Assembly: GCA_016933955.1 (NCBI GenBank)
Contig: JAFGTT010000019.1
Coordinates: 62,001-126,000 of the forward strand
Length of the DNA stretch: 64,000 bases
Reading direction: 5' to 3'
Source: Candidatus Zixiibacteriota bacterium
Lineage (GTDB): Bacteria > Zixibacteria > MSB-5A5 > GN15 > PGXB01
Positions 50,925 to 60,242 of this stretch are shown here, one piece after another (position 1 is the stretch's first letter; the number at the start of each line of letters is the position of its first letter). The notes beneath the pieces are model-generated. The model worked only from the letters and a program-made list of their open reading frames with translations, made no database searches and was not told where the DNA came from. The translations under genes were made by a program, and so were the position numbers.

Positions 50925-52680
50925 ATGGTTTCGGGGTGGGATAATAGGTTAACTGGCCACGTTTGTCTTTTTGGTAGAAAGAAATTCCGCGGGGCGCATA
51001 TTTGTTGATAAAATACTGCGGGAGAAAGACAGAACGAAAAACAAACGCATACTCACCGATGGGGACCAGATACGCCCGGTTAATTAACTTACCCTCTATT
51101 ACACGTCCGTCAGCAAGGAAATCCTCGATCGGGAAGATGAATATGGCCGGTCGGGTGGATATATAGGCCGCCCGGCGATATTGCAGGTAGCGGTAATCGG
51201 CCCGCTTTTCATGGGCCATTAATTTACCCTCGGATTGAGGTAATTGGCGGTGGGCCACGTGGGCGTCAGTCAAGCCGAGATAATCGATTGTGGTCAAGCC
51301 CGAATAGTAAGGAATCGCTCCCACGCACCAGAGACAGATGACTTCATCGCGATCGATATATCCCTGTTCCACCGCGCGGGTCAATAGCCGGGCTTGCGGC
51401 AAAAAGACCTGTTCCATCGCCATTCGGTGCTCCTCCTGACGAATACAGACAAAATCGGTGGCCAATCCGAAATGCAGACGGTCGAGAATTAAGAGATATT
51501 GCTTTAAACCCGGAAGGCGGTTGATTATTGTCCCATTGGGGCAAGCGGAATTAACCCCAACAGCCGAATTGTAAGTTGTGGGGAAATTCAAATGAGTTTC
51601 TATTGATGGTACGGTATAGAGAATTATCCCGATAATCAGACCGGCGGTTGCCATAATTCTGTTTAAAGACGATTCTGTTTTTAAAACGGGAATGATCAAG
51701 GTTCGAATGCCTTCCTGCAGAATAATGGCCAGGAAGGGAAGAAATACATCGAGTTGTCGGTATTCGAAATGATCCCCGCCAATATAAGCAATGTATATGG
51801 CGTAAGGAGCAAAGGGAATCAGAATATTCATTATAATATGACGTCGATCCGGGTCATATCTTCTGGTCAGCAGAAGAACCGCCAGGGGAATAGCCAGGTA
51901 GAGACCGTACTCATGGATGAAGGTTAGAAGATAAAGTAAACCGGTATTGAACCAGGCTCCCGTGACCTTGGCATAAAAGGTATTGGGGAAGGGGTATCCA
52001 TAATAGAGCATCCTGAATATAAAATGGGCACCGACAATGGGGATAAAAATCATCAGGGATTTTATAAGTGGTTGTACTTTTTGGTGACATCGGATGTTGA
52101 GAAATAGACGATAGGCCCAAAAGGAACCAAACAATAAAATGCCCTCCGGTCTGGTTAACGAGGCTATGGCAAAAAACAGGGCGGAGAAATAATAACTGCG
52201 GTCGCCTTTGAATGCCCCTCGAAAATGAGTTGTTACCGCCAGGAAAATTAATAGGGTAAAAAGGCGGGTTTCCAGTCCGCCCGAGGCCCAGACGGCAAAT
52301 GAGCGGCTAAGGGCCAGCAAGAGTGGAGCAATCAGACCCATCAGAGTAAACCTGCGAATATCAAGAAAGACCCGATTGAAAGAATATACCATCCCGATCA
52401 GTATCAGAGTCGCCACCAGACTCAGAACATTAGCCGCATTTTCAGGGGCAGGGCCAAGAAATTTGATCAGGGCCAGGATTAACACCCATAGGAAATTGGT
52501 GTAACCTTCGACTTTTTCGCCCAAATTGAAAACAAGACCGTGGCCATCGGCAAGATTGACGGCATAGCGGTAAGATATAAAGGCGTCGTCGGTTAGAAAG
52601 GTATAAAGGGATATATGAAGAACGAGAATTAATAAAATAATAGCCGCCGAAATGAGGAAAATATATTTTGATCGAGCCAT
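50923..52680 (-). CDS. GT-C glycosyltransferase-like membrane protein
   Basis: 585 residues, about ten membrane helices, then a soluble C-terminal part of about 170 residues. The first loop has [21 protein letters not shown] and [15 protein letters not shown], the acidic DD motif and 'vEGYTNfLW' block of AftB-like arabinofuranosyltransferases and related GT-C enzymes using polyprenyl-phosphate sugars. [12 protein letters not shown] in the later loop also fits. It should act on the periplasmic face of the inner membrane, adding a sugar to a glycan or protein; the acceptor is unknown. No glycan cluster is nearby. Weak ribosome site at ATG 52680. Confidence 0.85.
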   Translation of the reverse strand: MARSKYIFLISAAIILLILVLHISLYTFLTDDAFISYRYAVNLADGHGLVFNLGEKVEGYTNFLWVLILALIKFLGPAPENAANVLSLVATLILIGMVYSFNRVFLDIRRFTLMGLIAPLLLALSRSFAVWASGGLETRLFTLLIFLAVTTHFRGAFKGDRSYYFSALFFAIASLTRPEGILLFGSFWAYRLFLNIRCHQKVQPLIKSLMIFIPIVGAHFIFRMLYYGYPFPNTFYAKVTGAWFNTGLLYLLTFIHEYGLYLAIPLAVLLLTRRYDPDRRHIIMNILIPFAPYAIYIAYIGGDHFEYRQLDVFLPFLAIILQEGIRTLIIPVLKTESSLNRIMATAGLIIGIILYTVPSIETHLNFPTTYNSAVGVNSACPNGTIINRLPGLKQYLLILDRLHFGLATDFVCIRQEEHRMAMEQVFLPQARLLTRAVEQGYIDRDEVICLWCVGAIPYYSGLTTIDYLGLTDAHVAHRQLPQSEGKLMAHEKRADYRYLQYRRAAYISTRPAIFIFPIEDFLADGRVIEGKLINRAYLVPIGEYAFVFRSVFLPQYFINKYAPRGISFYQKDKRGQLTYYPTPKP

Positions 52681-52837
52681 AAATTAAAAAAGCCGTTTCC
52701 CGGTAAAATACGCTTATCCATCCGGTGAACAAGAACTTTTTCGATTGTTTGCGATACCGGCCTTGCGGGATGGTGATAGGATGTTTATATTTTAAATATT
52801 GAAATAGTGGTTTTAAATATTTTCAGGGAGATTACAA

Positions 52838-54301
52838 ATGGCACTTAAAAGTTATGAAGAATATCTTGAATCTCTTCGGAAGATGCGGCCCAATATATAT
52901 AAGTTCGATGAGTTGATTGAGGATGTGACGACGCACCCGGCCACCAGGAATACGGTTCAGGGTCACGGGCAGACATTTCGGGCTATCACTGATCCGAAGG
53001 AAAGAGAAATCCTGACAACTACCTCACACCTGACCGGAGAACCAATCAGCCGTTATCTGTCGATCATTCGCTCGGCTGAGGATATGTTTGCCAACAGCCG
53101 GATGAAACGACATATGTTCCATCTAACTGGAACCTGTACTGGGGGACGATGTGCCGGCTGGACGGCTTTGAATTCGATGTTTATCACCACCTATGAAATG
53201 GATGAGAGGCTCGGGACCGATTATCATCAGAGATTTTTAACCTGGCTGAAAGACGCCCAGGCGCGGGATATTACCATCTCCGGAGCCCTGACCGACCCCA
53301 AGGGTGACCGGACCAAATCGCCGTCGATGCAGGATGATCCTGACATGAATCTTAGGATTGTCGAAAAACGCGATGATGGAATTGTGGTACGGGGCGCCAA
53401 AGTGATGATTTGTGGAGTAGCCGCCGCCAACGAGATTTTCATTCTGCCCGGTTCGGCGTACCGAGAGGCGGATAAGGATTATGCCATTTCGTTTGTTATC
53501 CCTCGGGATATCGAAAATCTGACCATTGTCGAAACCCGTCATCCCAGCGACATGCGGGAATACGAAGAAGGCTTCGATTCACCCGTGAAAGACGGCGGAA
53601 TTACCCAGGCTTTTCTGCTTTTTGAAGATGTATTTATACCGAAAGATCGGGTATTTATGGCCGGGGAATTCGATTTCACTTTCAGCGCCGTGAAATATTT
53701 TATTGCCCCGTACCGAGCCGCTATTGGAGGATGCGTCGCCGGACAGGGAGATATTAAAATCGGCGCGGCTATTCTTACCGCTCGGGCCAACGGTTTGAAT
53801 TCCAAGGTCTTTAGCGATAAGATCACCCAGATGCATATCAATAATGAGACAACTTTCGGGATGGGAATTGCCGCTGCGGCCATGGGAACGAAACATCCTT
53901 CGGGAGCCTGGATTTGTGATCCTCTACTCGCCAATGTCAATAAGGTCCATGTGGCCACACTTCCTTATGATACGTCACGATTGGCACAGGATATTGCCGG
54001 AGGTATTGGTGAAACCGGATGCCTGCCGTCGTATAAGGATTTCAATTCAGCCCGGTACGGTGAATTGATTAAAAAATATTTGAAAGCCAAATCGACCGCC
54101 GAAACCCGCACCAGGGCGGCCCGATTGGTGGAATGGACCACAATTGGAGCCGGCGTTCCGGGGTGCATGCATGGAGGGGGATCGCCCGATGGGGCTAAAT
54201 TGTTTATCCGGTCCCTTGGTGATCTCGAGAAAAAAGTCGATCTGGCCCGCCGCCTGGCGGGAATCGACGAGGAATTGCGGGATCCCGAGAAGAAAAAATA
54301 G
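52838..54301 (+). CDS. 4-hydroxybutyryl-CoA dehydratase-like enzyme with altered cluster ligands
   Basis: 487 residues, full length for the 4-hydroxyphenylacetate-3-hydroxylase/4-hydroxybutyryl-CoA dehydratase fold (FAD, acyl-CoA-dehydrogenase-like). The clostridial dehydratase binds [4Fe-4S] through Cys99, Cys103, His292 and Cys299. Here the first pair is C100-TGGR-C105, one residue further apart, and position 292 is Tyr (APYRAAIGGC), while Cys299 is kept. GALTDPKGDRTKSP and the substrate-loop segments are conserved. So the fold and FAD site are clear, but the radical-type dehydration cannot be assumed; a related hydroxyacyl-CoA or another substrate is possible. Ribosome site AGGGAG. Confidence 0.78.
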   Translation: MALKSYEEYLESLRKMRPNIYKFDELIEDVTTHPATRNTVQGHGQTFRAITDPKEREILTTTSHLTGEPISRYLSIIRSAEDMFANSRMKRHMFHLTGTCTGGRCAGWTALNSMFITTYEMDERLGTDYHQRFLTWLKDAQARDITISGALTDPKGDRTKSPSMQDDPDMNLRIVEKRDDGIVVRGAKVMICGVAAANEIFILPGSAYREADKDYAISFVIPRDIENLTIVETRHPSDMREYEEGFDSPVKDGGITQAFLLFEDVFIPKDRVFMAGEFDFTFSAVKYFIAPYRAAIGGCVAGQGDIKIGAAILTARANGLNSKVFSDKITQMHINNETTFGMGIAAAAMGTKHPSGAWICDPLLANVNKVHVATLPYDTSRLAQDIAGGIGETGCLPSYKDFNSARYGELIKKYLKAKSTAETRTRAARLVEWTTIGAGVPGCMHGGGSPDGAKLFIRSLGDLEKKVDLARRLAGIDEELRDPEKKK

Positions 54302-54672
54302 CCACCCGGCAAATAGCTGCTTGACGCTATTATTATTAGGGTGGCACCATGACAGGCGCCGCCCTTTTAATTTAGATTATAATGGTCCATTATAGTCAAT
54401 ATCTATCAAAAAATAATTTATTTATCCTTGACAGGATTAACAATATTCGGTATTTTAAAATAGCTCTGATGGGACGGGAATTTAGATTTTCAAAGTTTGC
54501 TGGCTATCTTAATTAGATTTAACAAATAATTCTCTATTGCTATTGCCGACAAGTTTTGTTTTTCGGCACTGAGGAATTAAAGTATAAATATCCGCCTGTT
54601 ATCTGTTACATATCTGGTACGACTGTATTGATACCTGCCACGTAAGTTTCGGGGTGGGGATGGAGATTTATA
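54302..54672. other. 371-base non-coding stretch
   Basis: It holds the promoter at 54428-54456 for the gene at 54673. The rest is AT-rich with no gene, no terminator-grade hairpin after the dehydratase-like gene, and no other structure I can support. Confidence 0.5.
54428..54456 (+). promoter_or_regulatory. Sigma-70 promoter for the Lnt-like membrane gene
   Basis: TTGACA (54428-54433), spacer of 17 bases, TATTTT (54451-54456). Predicted start near 54463, leaving a leader of about 210 bases. Confidence 0.55.
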
Positions 54673-55422
54673 GTGGGTCATTCGGTCAGACAGCCATATA
54701 TCAGACAGCCATATAATGGTATTCGATCAGACAACCACGGGATTAGCAATCAGAAAAGTCATTACGATAAGGCCTTGAACTGCGCAGAGGATTTCGCCTA
54801 TGCCGGGTTATCAGCGATACTACTTATAATCGCGGGTCTTTTTCAGAGCTGTCAATATATCGAATTCGCGGCCTTAGTTCCGTTTATATATCGGCTTTAT
54901 CGACTTTCAGGCAAATCTACGTGGCGACTCGGTCTTCTATTCGGAGCAGCCTATTATGGCGTTCTCTCGATTGATTCCTTTTTTATGGCACCTTTGGCGG
55001 CTTCAGGCAAATTCGTCGGGGCCGTGGTTTTATTCACGGTTTTCACGGGTAGTTTAGGGTGGTTTCGTAAACGTTTCGGATTCAATCCTGTTTTTATTGC
55101 GCTTTTCTGGACCGGGCTTGAATACGGTCTGATCAAGTTGGGTTTATCACAGGGAATCTTCGGTCAGTCTGGTTTATCCCTGCCGTTTTTTGGCGCCCTT
55201 TCGACGATATTCGGTTTTATAATTATTTCATTTGTCATTATCCTGATAAATTCACTCCTTGTTCTCGCCATAGATAAGGTCGTAAAACTCGTATCGGCTT
55301 CTGACTCAAACATCCCTCTGGGAGAAAAGGGATGGAGCCTTGGGTTTCTGTGTGAGGCGGGGGCTGATAATAATTTCCTTATTCCGGAATCCCGCGGCCC
55401 TCCGCTCCTGAACGGAATCTGA
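54673..55422 (+). CDS. Membrane protein resembling the transmembrane half of apolipoprotein N-acyltransferase
   Basis: 249 residues, about six helices. FAALVPFIYRLYRL, GLLFGAAYYG, FFMAPLA and IALFWTGLEYGLIKLG follow the helix order of the N-terminal membrane domain of Lnt, which acylates lipoproteins. The catalytic nitrilase-like (CN-hydrolase) domain that should follow is missing: the frame ends soon after the last helix with a polar tail. It may be a truncated lnt or an independent membrane protein. GTG start after GGAGAT; the first 16 residues contain a duplicated RQPY sequence caused by a 15-base tandem repeat, so the true start could be further in. Confidence 0.55.
   Translation: MGHSVRQPYIRQPYNGIRSDNHGISNQKSHYDKALNCAEDFAYAGLSAILLIIAGLFQSCQYIEFAALVPFIYRLYRLSGKSTWRLGLLFGAAYYGVLSIDSFFMAPLAASGKFVGAVVLFTVFTGSLGWFRKRFGFNPVFIALFWTGLEYGLIKLGLSQGIFGQSGLSLPFFGALSTIFGFIIISFVIILINSLLVLAIDKVVKLVSASDSNIPLGEKGWSLGFLCEAGADNNFLIPESRGPPLLNGI
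54686..54715 (+). repeat. Perfect 15-base tandem duplication
   Basis: TCAGACAGCCATATA occurs twice in a row (54686-54700 and 54701-54715). A degraded third copy, TCAGACAACCACGG, starts near 54726. The duplication keeps frame and repeats five residues at the N-terminus of the Lnt-like frame. Confidence 0.85.
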
Positions 55423-55495
55423 ATATTTTATCGGACAGAGATCCTTTTAAACCTGTCCTGACATGAAAATCATTTTGTTTGTGAGGGAGAATTAG

Positions 55496-56071
55496 ATGAA
55501 TTCTTTTAAGTTTATCGTGATGGCGGTTGTCTTACTGCTGGCGCTTCCGGTTTTGTCGCTGGCCGACAGCAAAGATGAATTTACGATGTATTATTCCCCA
55601 ACTAACCCCGGCGATACTGAATTGACAGATCCACTCTGGACTGAATATACCGGACAATTGATAACGGTCGACGCGGATGATAGCATCTGGATCGGCGTTG
55701 ATAATATTCATATTGTCAACCAAATCAAACGTCTGGAATTAACGCTAACCGGAACCAATCTGGCCGATTTAACCCAGGAGAAGGTAATGGGTTATCTTAC
55801 CGGGGGCGATACCACCCGCGCCTGGTTGGTTACCAGTGTTGCCATCGGCGCAAACAGTATAAAATACGTCTTTGGCTTTGATCCTCAGCCGGATTGGGAA
55901 GTTATTAAATTTGTAAATGAAGGAACCGGGGAAGTTCAAATAAGTGAGATGGTAATGTATTCGACCTGCCGCCAGGTCCCGACCCTTACTCAATGGGGAA
56001 TCGCGGTTTTGGTCGTGATGCTGATTCTGGCGACATACATTGTCTACCGTCGCAAGACAGCCATAGTATAA
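55496..56071 (+). CDS. IPTL-CTERM sorted surface protein
   Basis: 191 residues. Signal peptide ending LSLA. The mature region of about 130 residues is beta-rich and not recognised. The C-terminus has the tripartite sorting tag VPTLTQWGIAVLVVM plus helix and YRRK: the IPTL-CTERM signal, with 'PTLTQWG' motif, membrane segment and basic end, processed by an exosortase-like system in Gram-negatives. No exosortase gene is in the window. GTGAGGGAG is the ribosome site, and an 11-bp terminator follows. Confidence 0.85.
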   Translation: MNSFKFIVMAVVLLLALPVLSLADSKDEFTMYYSPTNPGDTELTDPLWTEYTGQLITVDADDSIWIGVDNIHIVNQIKRLELTLTGTNLADLTQEKVMGYLTGGDTTRAWLVTSVAIGANSIKYVFGFDPQPDWEVIKFVNEGTGEVQISEMVMYSTCRQVPTLTQWGIAVLVVMLILATYIVYRRKTAIV

Positions 56072-56110
56072 GACAAAGGCGACGATAAAAATCGCCGCCC
56101 TTGCCCGTCG

Positions 56111-56144
56111 GACGCCGGATTATTAATCCGGCGTCTATTTTTTT
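56111..56144 (+). terminator. Intrinsic terminator shared by convergent genes
   Basis: GACGCCGGATT (56111-56121) pairs perfectly with AATCCGGCGTC (56125-56135), then TA and seven T. It overlaps the stop of the minus-strand symporter gene by one base. Confidence 0.92.
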
Positions 56145-57592
56145 GCCAGATTATCGGCCAGTTTTTTATCCAGATTATTTTTATTGGTTGCCAGGCTAAC
56201 CAGCCAGACGGCCAAAAGCGACATAATGAAAGCCGGGGCCAACTCGTAAACCAGGCCTGTCAACTGCGGTGTGAAATGCCAGATTATGACGGTTATGGTG
56301 CCTACCAGCATTCCCGCCAGGACTCCCTCGCGGGTGGTTTTCCGCCACCACAGAGTCAACAGCAGGGGCGGTCCGAAAGCCGATCCGAGTCCGGACCAGG
56401 CAAAACTGACCATTTTGAATACCAGCTCGGATGAGAAATAGGCAATAAGAAAGGCGGCCACACCGACACAGAAGGTTATTAATCTGGAAACCGTAACAAG
56501 TTTTTCTTCGGTTGCTTTTTTATCGATAAAATTGTGATAAATATCCTCGGCCACAGCCGAGGTGGCTACCAGGAGCTGGCTGTCCGCAGTTGACATCATG
56601 GCCGCGATGGCGCCGGAAATGAGAAGTCCGGCAACCCACCCGGGAAGAAGCTGGGTGGCCATCATCGGCATAACCTTCTCCTGATCGGCAATGCCGCCGG
56701 CGTTGAAATGAACCACCGCAAACAGGCCGATAAACATGGCTCCCCAGAAAGCCAGAACCGCCCAGCTGATTCCGATTACCGCCCCCTGGCGGAGTTTCTC
56801 CGGATCTTTGATAGCCATAAAGCGGGCCAGCAGGTGAGGTTGGCCCATATAGCCCAAGCCCCAGGCCAGGCCGGAAATGATCGATAAAGCCGCCCAGAGG
56901 CCGGTATTACCGCCCAGCAGGGTTAGATGATCAACATGGGTTGAGGCTATGAAAACGGTGATTTTTTCCCATCCGCCGAGTTCAATAAGAGCGACTACCG
57001 GTAGCAAAACCAGGGTGAACAACATCAGTATCGATTGAAAAAAATCGGTCCAGGCAACCGCCCAAAAGCCCCCCATGATAGTGTAAAAAAGAATCATTAT
57101 AGCCCCGATTATCATCCCCCAGGTATGGGGAATTCCGAAGGTGGCGTTAAGGACTTTGCCGGCCCCGTCGAACTGGGCACAGACATAAAATGTGAAGAAG
57201 AAAACGATTATCAGGGTTCCCAGGGTTCTGACCGTCCTGGTGGTATCATTGAATTTATTTTCGAAGTATTCCGGGATGGTCAGTGCGAAATTGGCTTCCG
57301 ATTCGATTCGCAAACGGCGGGAGATGAACATCCATGAAAAAAGTATCCCCGAGGTACATCCGATGACCACCCATAATTCCGACAATCCGGAGGCGAAAAC
57401 GACACCCGGGAGACCCAGCAGTAGCCAGGCGGATTCTCCCGAGGCGCGCTCGGAGAAGGTAATCACCCAGACTCCCAGCCGGCGTCCCGCCAGGACATAG
57501 TCGGCAATAGACTTGTTGAATCTAAAAGTCAAAAAACCGATAATAAGCAGGGTAACCAGATAGAGAATGAAGCCGATCAGAATGGCATTCAT
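56135..57592 (-). CDS. putP: Sodium:solute symporter, PutP (proline) type
   Basis: 485 residues, thirteen or so helices of the SSS/LeuT fold. AGRRLGVWVITFSERASGESAW and the Na+-site segment SGAIAAMMSTADSQLLVATSA are closest to the Na+/proline symporter PutP. It imports solute with sodium across the inner membrane; proline is the likely substrate, but SSS substrate calls are uncertain. AAGGAGG lies eight bases before the ATG and inside the end of a 34-residue gene that overlaps by ATGA. Confidence 0.9.
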   Translation of the reverse strand: MNAILIGFILYLVTLLIIGFLTFRFNKSIADYVLAGRRLGVWVITFSERASGESAWLLLGLPGVVFASGLSELWVVIGCTSGILFSWMFISRRLRIESEANFALTIPEYFENKFNDTTRTVRTLGTLIIVFFFTFYVCAQFDGAGKVLNATFGIPHTWGMIIGAIMILFYTIMGGFWAVAWTDFFQSILMLFTLVLLPVVALIELGGWEKITVFIASTHVDHLTLLGGNTGLWAALSIISGLAWGLGYMGQPHLLARFMAIKDPEKLRQGAVIGISWAVLAFWGAMFIGLFAVVHFNAGGIADQEKVMPMMATQLLPGWVAGLLISGAIAAMMSTADSQLLVATSAVAEDIYHNFIDKKATEEKLVTVSRLITFCVGVAAFLIAYFSSELVFKMVSFAWSGLGSAFGPPLLLTLWWRKTTREGVLAGMLVGTITVIIWHFTPQLTGLVYELAPAFIMSLLAVWLVSLATNKNNLDKKLADNLAKK

Positions 57593-57693
57593 CGATCTAT
57601 CCTCCTTCGGCCGGTAATAATATAGAAGATAATTCCGATTGCCACCAGTACCACCGGGGGGACAAAGACCCAGAAATATGTCCAGAATTCCAT
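57589..57693 (-). CDS. 34-residue symporter-associated membrane protein
   Basis: A short frame starting MEFWTYFWVFVPPVVLVAIG, with one membrane helix and a basic end GRRRIDR, which puts the C-terminus inside. Its stop overlaps the putP start as ATGA and its end carries the putP ribosome site, so translation is coupled. Tiny single-helix partners upstream of SSS symporters are known in other bacteria as small accessory proteins. GGAG lies 11 bases before the ATG. Confidence 0.72.
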   Translation of the reverse strand: MEFWTYFWVFVPPVVLVAIGIIFYIITGRRRIDR

Positions 57694-57947
57694 TATTACT
57701 CTGACTCCATTAAATCATAAAAACCCGATTAAAAGGTATCGGGGAATAGTCATTTAAAACTCGGATTATTTTATTTTTCAAAAAAATATAATCCCAAACT
57801 TTCAAAAAGACCAGAAAAAGTGATCCGGTCAAGCCGATTTTTATTTCATATCGACAAATAGCCTGTTCACCTGCCTTCAGAATCGTGATGTTCGAATTTT
57901 ATGCAAGATTTTTAAATTTCGGCCGATAAAATCAGCAGGGGGTAGAA

Positions 57948-58508
57948 ATGCGAACGGGAATTATGCTAAGGCCGCAACTTACTGTTGGTAAGTTAAAAGG
58001 CAACCTGATCCTAGTTGCTCTGATTATTCTTCTAACCGCCATGGTTACCGCCGGCGGTATTTTTTTTCTCCTGAGATTCTACATATCGGATCCAATCACC
58101 GTCATTATTCTCTCCGAGCTGGGCGGACTGGTCCTGGCCCTTTTACCAGCGTATCTTTTTAATCGTCATTTTAATCGTCCCCGGACCGGTCTTTCGGAAA
58201 AAATCCGGAAAATCGGGGAGGGGCGGTTCGAAGAGCCGATTGATCTGGATCGGGAGGAAATTTTCAGCGATATTGCCGAATCGGTAAATTTCGCCAATCG
58301 TAATTTGATGGACAAATTCCAGTCGATTGTCAAAAATACCAATCGCCTGGCGGCTGTCGAGGAAGAGCTTTCATCAAGATTCAGGCCGCGAAACTCAACC
58401 GATGATTACACCAAGAATCTTGTGTATCAGCTGAAAATCTGCACCAGCCGTTTGAGAAACGATTTGAGCGATTTATCTATCGGTAAGAGCAACGGGATTG
58501 ACATTTAG
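57948..58508 (+). CDS. Membrane protein with HAMP-like linker
   Basis: 186 residues. Two helices near the N-terminus (about 20-42 and 48-68) with a very short loop between, then a HAMP-like segment (NRPRTGLSEKIRKIGEGRFEE) and a helical tail of about 90 residues (AVEEELSSRFRPRN onward) likely to form a coiled coil. No kinase, cyclase or receiver domain follows. It may be an adaptor or a truncated sensor. GGGGGT precedes the ATG. Confidence 0.65.
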   Translation: MRTGIMLRPQLTVGKLKGNLILVALIILLTAMVTAGGIFFLLRFYISDPITVIILSELGGLVLALLPAYLFNRHFNRPRTGLSEKIRKIGEGRFEEPIDLDREEIFSDIAESVNFANRNLMDKFQSIVKNTNRLAAVEEELSSRFRPRNSTDDYTKNLVYQLKICTSRLRNDLSDLSIGKSNGIDI

Positions 58509-58530
58509 GTTTAACCTGTAAAGGTATGAC

Positions 58531-59472
58531 TTAATCATCGATATCTTTGTAAAGCAGGGTTCCATTATCTCCGCAGATATAAATCCTGTTATCCGCCCGG
58601 CTGATCTTCCGGAGATCGGAAGCGGTTCCGCTGGCTTCCGGTATCCAATTATGACCGCCATCATCGGTGAACAAAATTTCACCCTTGGGGCCGATAGCAT
58701 AGGCCCTCAACGAATCCAGCATCAATACATCGAATAGTGACATTGCCGTAGGAATAATATTAAGTGCGGTCCATTTTTTGCCGCCATCATCGGTTACAGC
58801 CAGAAATCCGCCCATTCCCAGGGCGATTCCGTTATTGCCATAAATGGCGATTCCGCGCGGAGCAGTTCGGGTCGGAATTCTAATTTCGGTCCAGTGCTGA
58901 CCTCTGTCCGGTGACATGAAAATTCGGTTATTTTCACTAAAAAATATTCTGCCATCGGGAGTGGTGACAATATCGAGAAAATTCAGGCCTTTCAACCCGA
59001 GATCATGCCATGTTATCCCGCCATCCTCGGTTTTGAAAGCGATTCCCTGGTTGCCTTTATCGGTAACGGTGTAATTACCGATGGCCAGGCCGATCCGATC
59101 ATTCAGAAAAGCAATATCATTCAACAGAATGTTGCCGTTCAGGGTATCCTGTGACCAGGTTTGTCCGGAATCGGTGGTTTTATGAAGAATACCCCCGGAG
59201 CCGATCGCAAAACCGTCCCGGCCATTATCGAGGAAAAAAACATTTTTAAGCAGACATCCGGTTTCGGTTAAGGTGAAGCGCCACCCCGTGCTGTCGGCCA
59301 TAGCCGAAACGATCAGGCCGTTTTCCGTTACCAGGTAGCCATCCCGATTGGATCTGAAAAACATCCCGTTGAAGTCTTTGCGAATTTTGTTATTTATGCG
59401 ATACCAGTCTGAAGAATACAATGGCGGAATCGTAATTATAAATAACAGAAGAAGGATAATAACTGTTCTCAT
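58531..59472 (-). CDS. Exported YCF48/BNR-repeat beta-propeller protein
   Basis: 313 residues with a signal peptide (MRTVIILLLLFIITI … YSS). At least five BNR/Asp-box turns are visible: TTDSGQTW, TEDGGITW, SPDRGQHW, TDDGGKKW, TDDGGHNW, evenly spaced by about 45 residues. This is the YCF48-like propeller known from photosystem assembly in cyanobacteria and from exported proteins of many heterotrophs. Partner unknown. It converges with the HAMP-like gene and diverges from ftsE. Confidence 0.88.
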   Translation of the reverse strand: MRTVIILLLLFIITIPPLYSSDWYRINNKIRKDFNGMFFRSNRDGYLVTENGLIVSAMADSTGWRFTLTETGCLLKNVFFLDNGRDGFAIGSGGILHKTTDSGQTWSQDTLNGNILLNDIAFLNDRIGLAIGNYTVTDKGNQGIAFKTEDGGITWHDLGLKGLNFLDIVTTPDGRIFFSENNRIFMSPDRGQHWTEIRIPTRTAPRGIAIYGNNGIALGMGGFLAVTDDGGKKWTALNIIPTAMSLFDVLMLDSLRAYAIGPKGEILFTDDGGHNWIPEASGTASDLRKISRADNRIYICGDNGTLLYKDIDD

Positions 59473-59573
59473 TTATGAAGCCTTAACAAATGGTCGTTAT
59501 TAGTTATTGAAAAGAGCTATGTTTTATAATATTTTATACTCTTATAAAAGCGATTTTATCGGGAAAAGTCAAA

Positions 59574-60242
59574 TTGAATGACAACAGCAGTATAGTCGAA
59601 TTGGTTGATGTCTCGCTGGCCAATCCGGGCGGTCGGGAAATCTTCTCCGAGATGAATTTCACTCTGACGGCGGGCGAGACGGCCGTGATTGTCGGTCAAA
59701 CTGGATCAGGGAAGACTTCGCTGGTGGAAATGCTGATCGGGTATAAGCGGCCGGATTCCGGGATAGTCAGAGTATTCGGGAGGAATATCAATTTATCGAG
59801 TGAAGGGCAGATTGGTTTGATCAGGAAAAAGATAGGGGGTGTGGGGGGGATTTTCCGGACTGTGGATCATCTTTCGGTCTATGAGAATTGTCTTTTGCCG
59901 CTGCTTCTGAATGGTGAAAAAACCTCGGTTTCCAGGCCAAAAGTCATGCAAATTCTAACCCAGTTCAATCTCCTGAATAAAAAGGGCGAAAATGCGGGAA
60001 ACCTGTCGCGGGGCGAAAGAGTCCTGCTTATGCTGGGGCGGGCGCTGGCGGCTAATCAGCCACTGTTGCTGATCGATGAACCTCTGGCCGGATTGGTCGA
60101 ATCGACATCATCAATGGTTCTTAAGCGTATCCAGAGACTGGCCGTTTCGGGGCACAGCCTGATTATTCTGACCACGGGACAAACCGGGCTGGCGATTTCG
60201 GGAAGCAGGGAATATCACATAAGTGATGGGAAATTAAAATGA
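59574..60242 (+). CDS. ftsE: Cell-division ABC transporter ATPase FtsE
   Basis: 222 residues. Walker A GQTGSGKTS at about 41-49, Walker B LLLIDEPLAG, and the signature reads NLSRGERV in place of LSGGQ. FtsE with FtsX controls septal peptidoglycan hydrolysis through EnvC. The only usable start is TTG at 59574; the nearby ATG is out of frame and the ribosome site is weak. Its stop overlaps the ftsX ATG by four bases, which fixes its identity beyond a generic ABC ATPase. Confidence 0.9.
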   Translation: MNDNSSIVELVDVSLANPGGREIFSEMNFTLTAGETAVIVGQTGSGKTSLVEMLIGYKRPDSGIVRVFGRNINLSSEGQIGLIRKKIGGVGGIFRTVDHLSVYENCLLPLLLNGEKTSVSRPKVMQILTQFNLLNKKGENAGNLSRGERVLLMLGRALAANQPLLLIDEPLAGLVESTSSMVLKRIQRLAVSGHSLIILTTGQTGLAISGSREYHISDGKLK

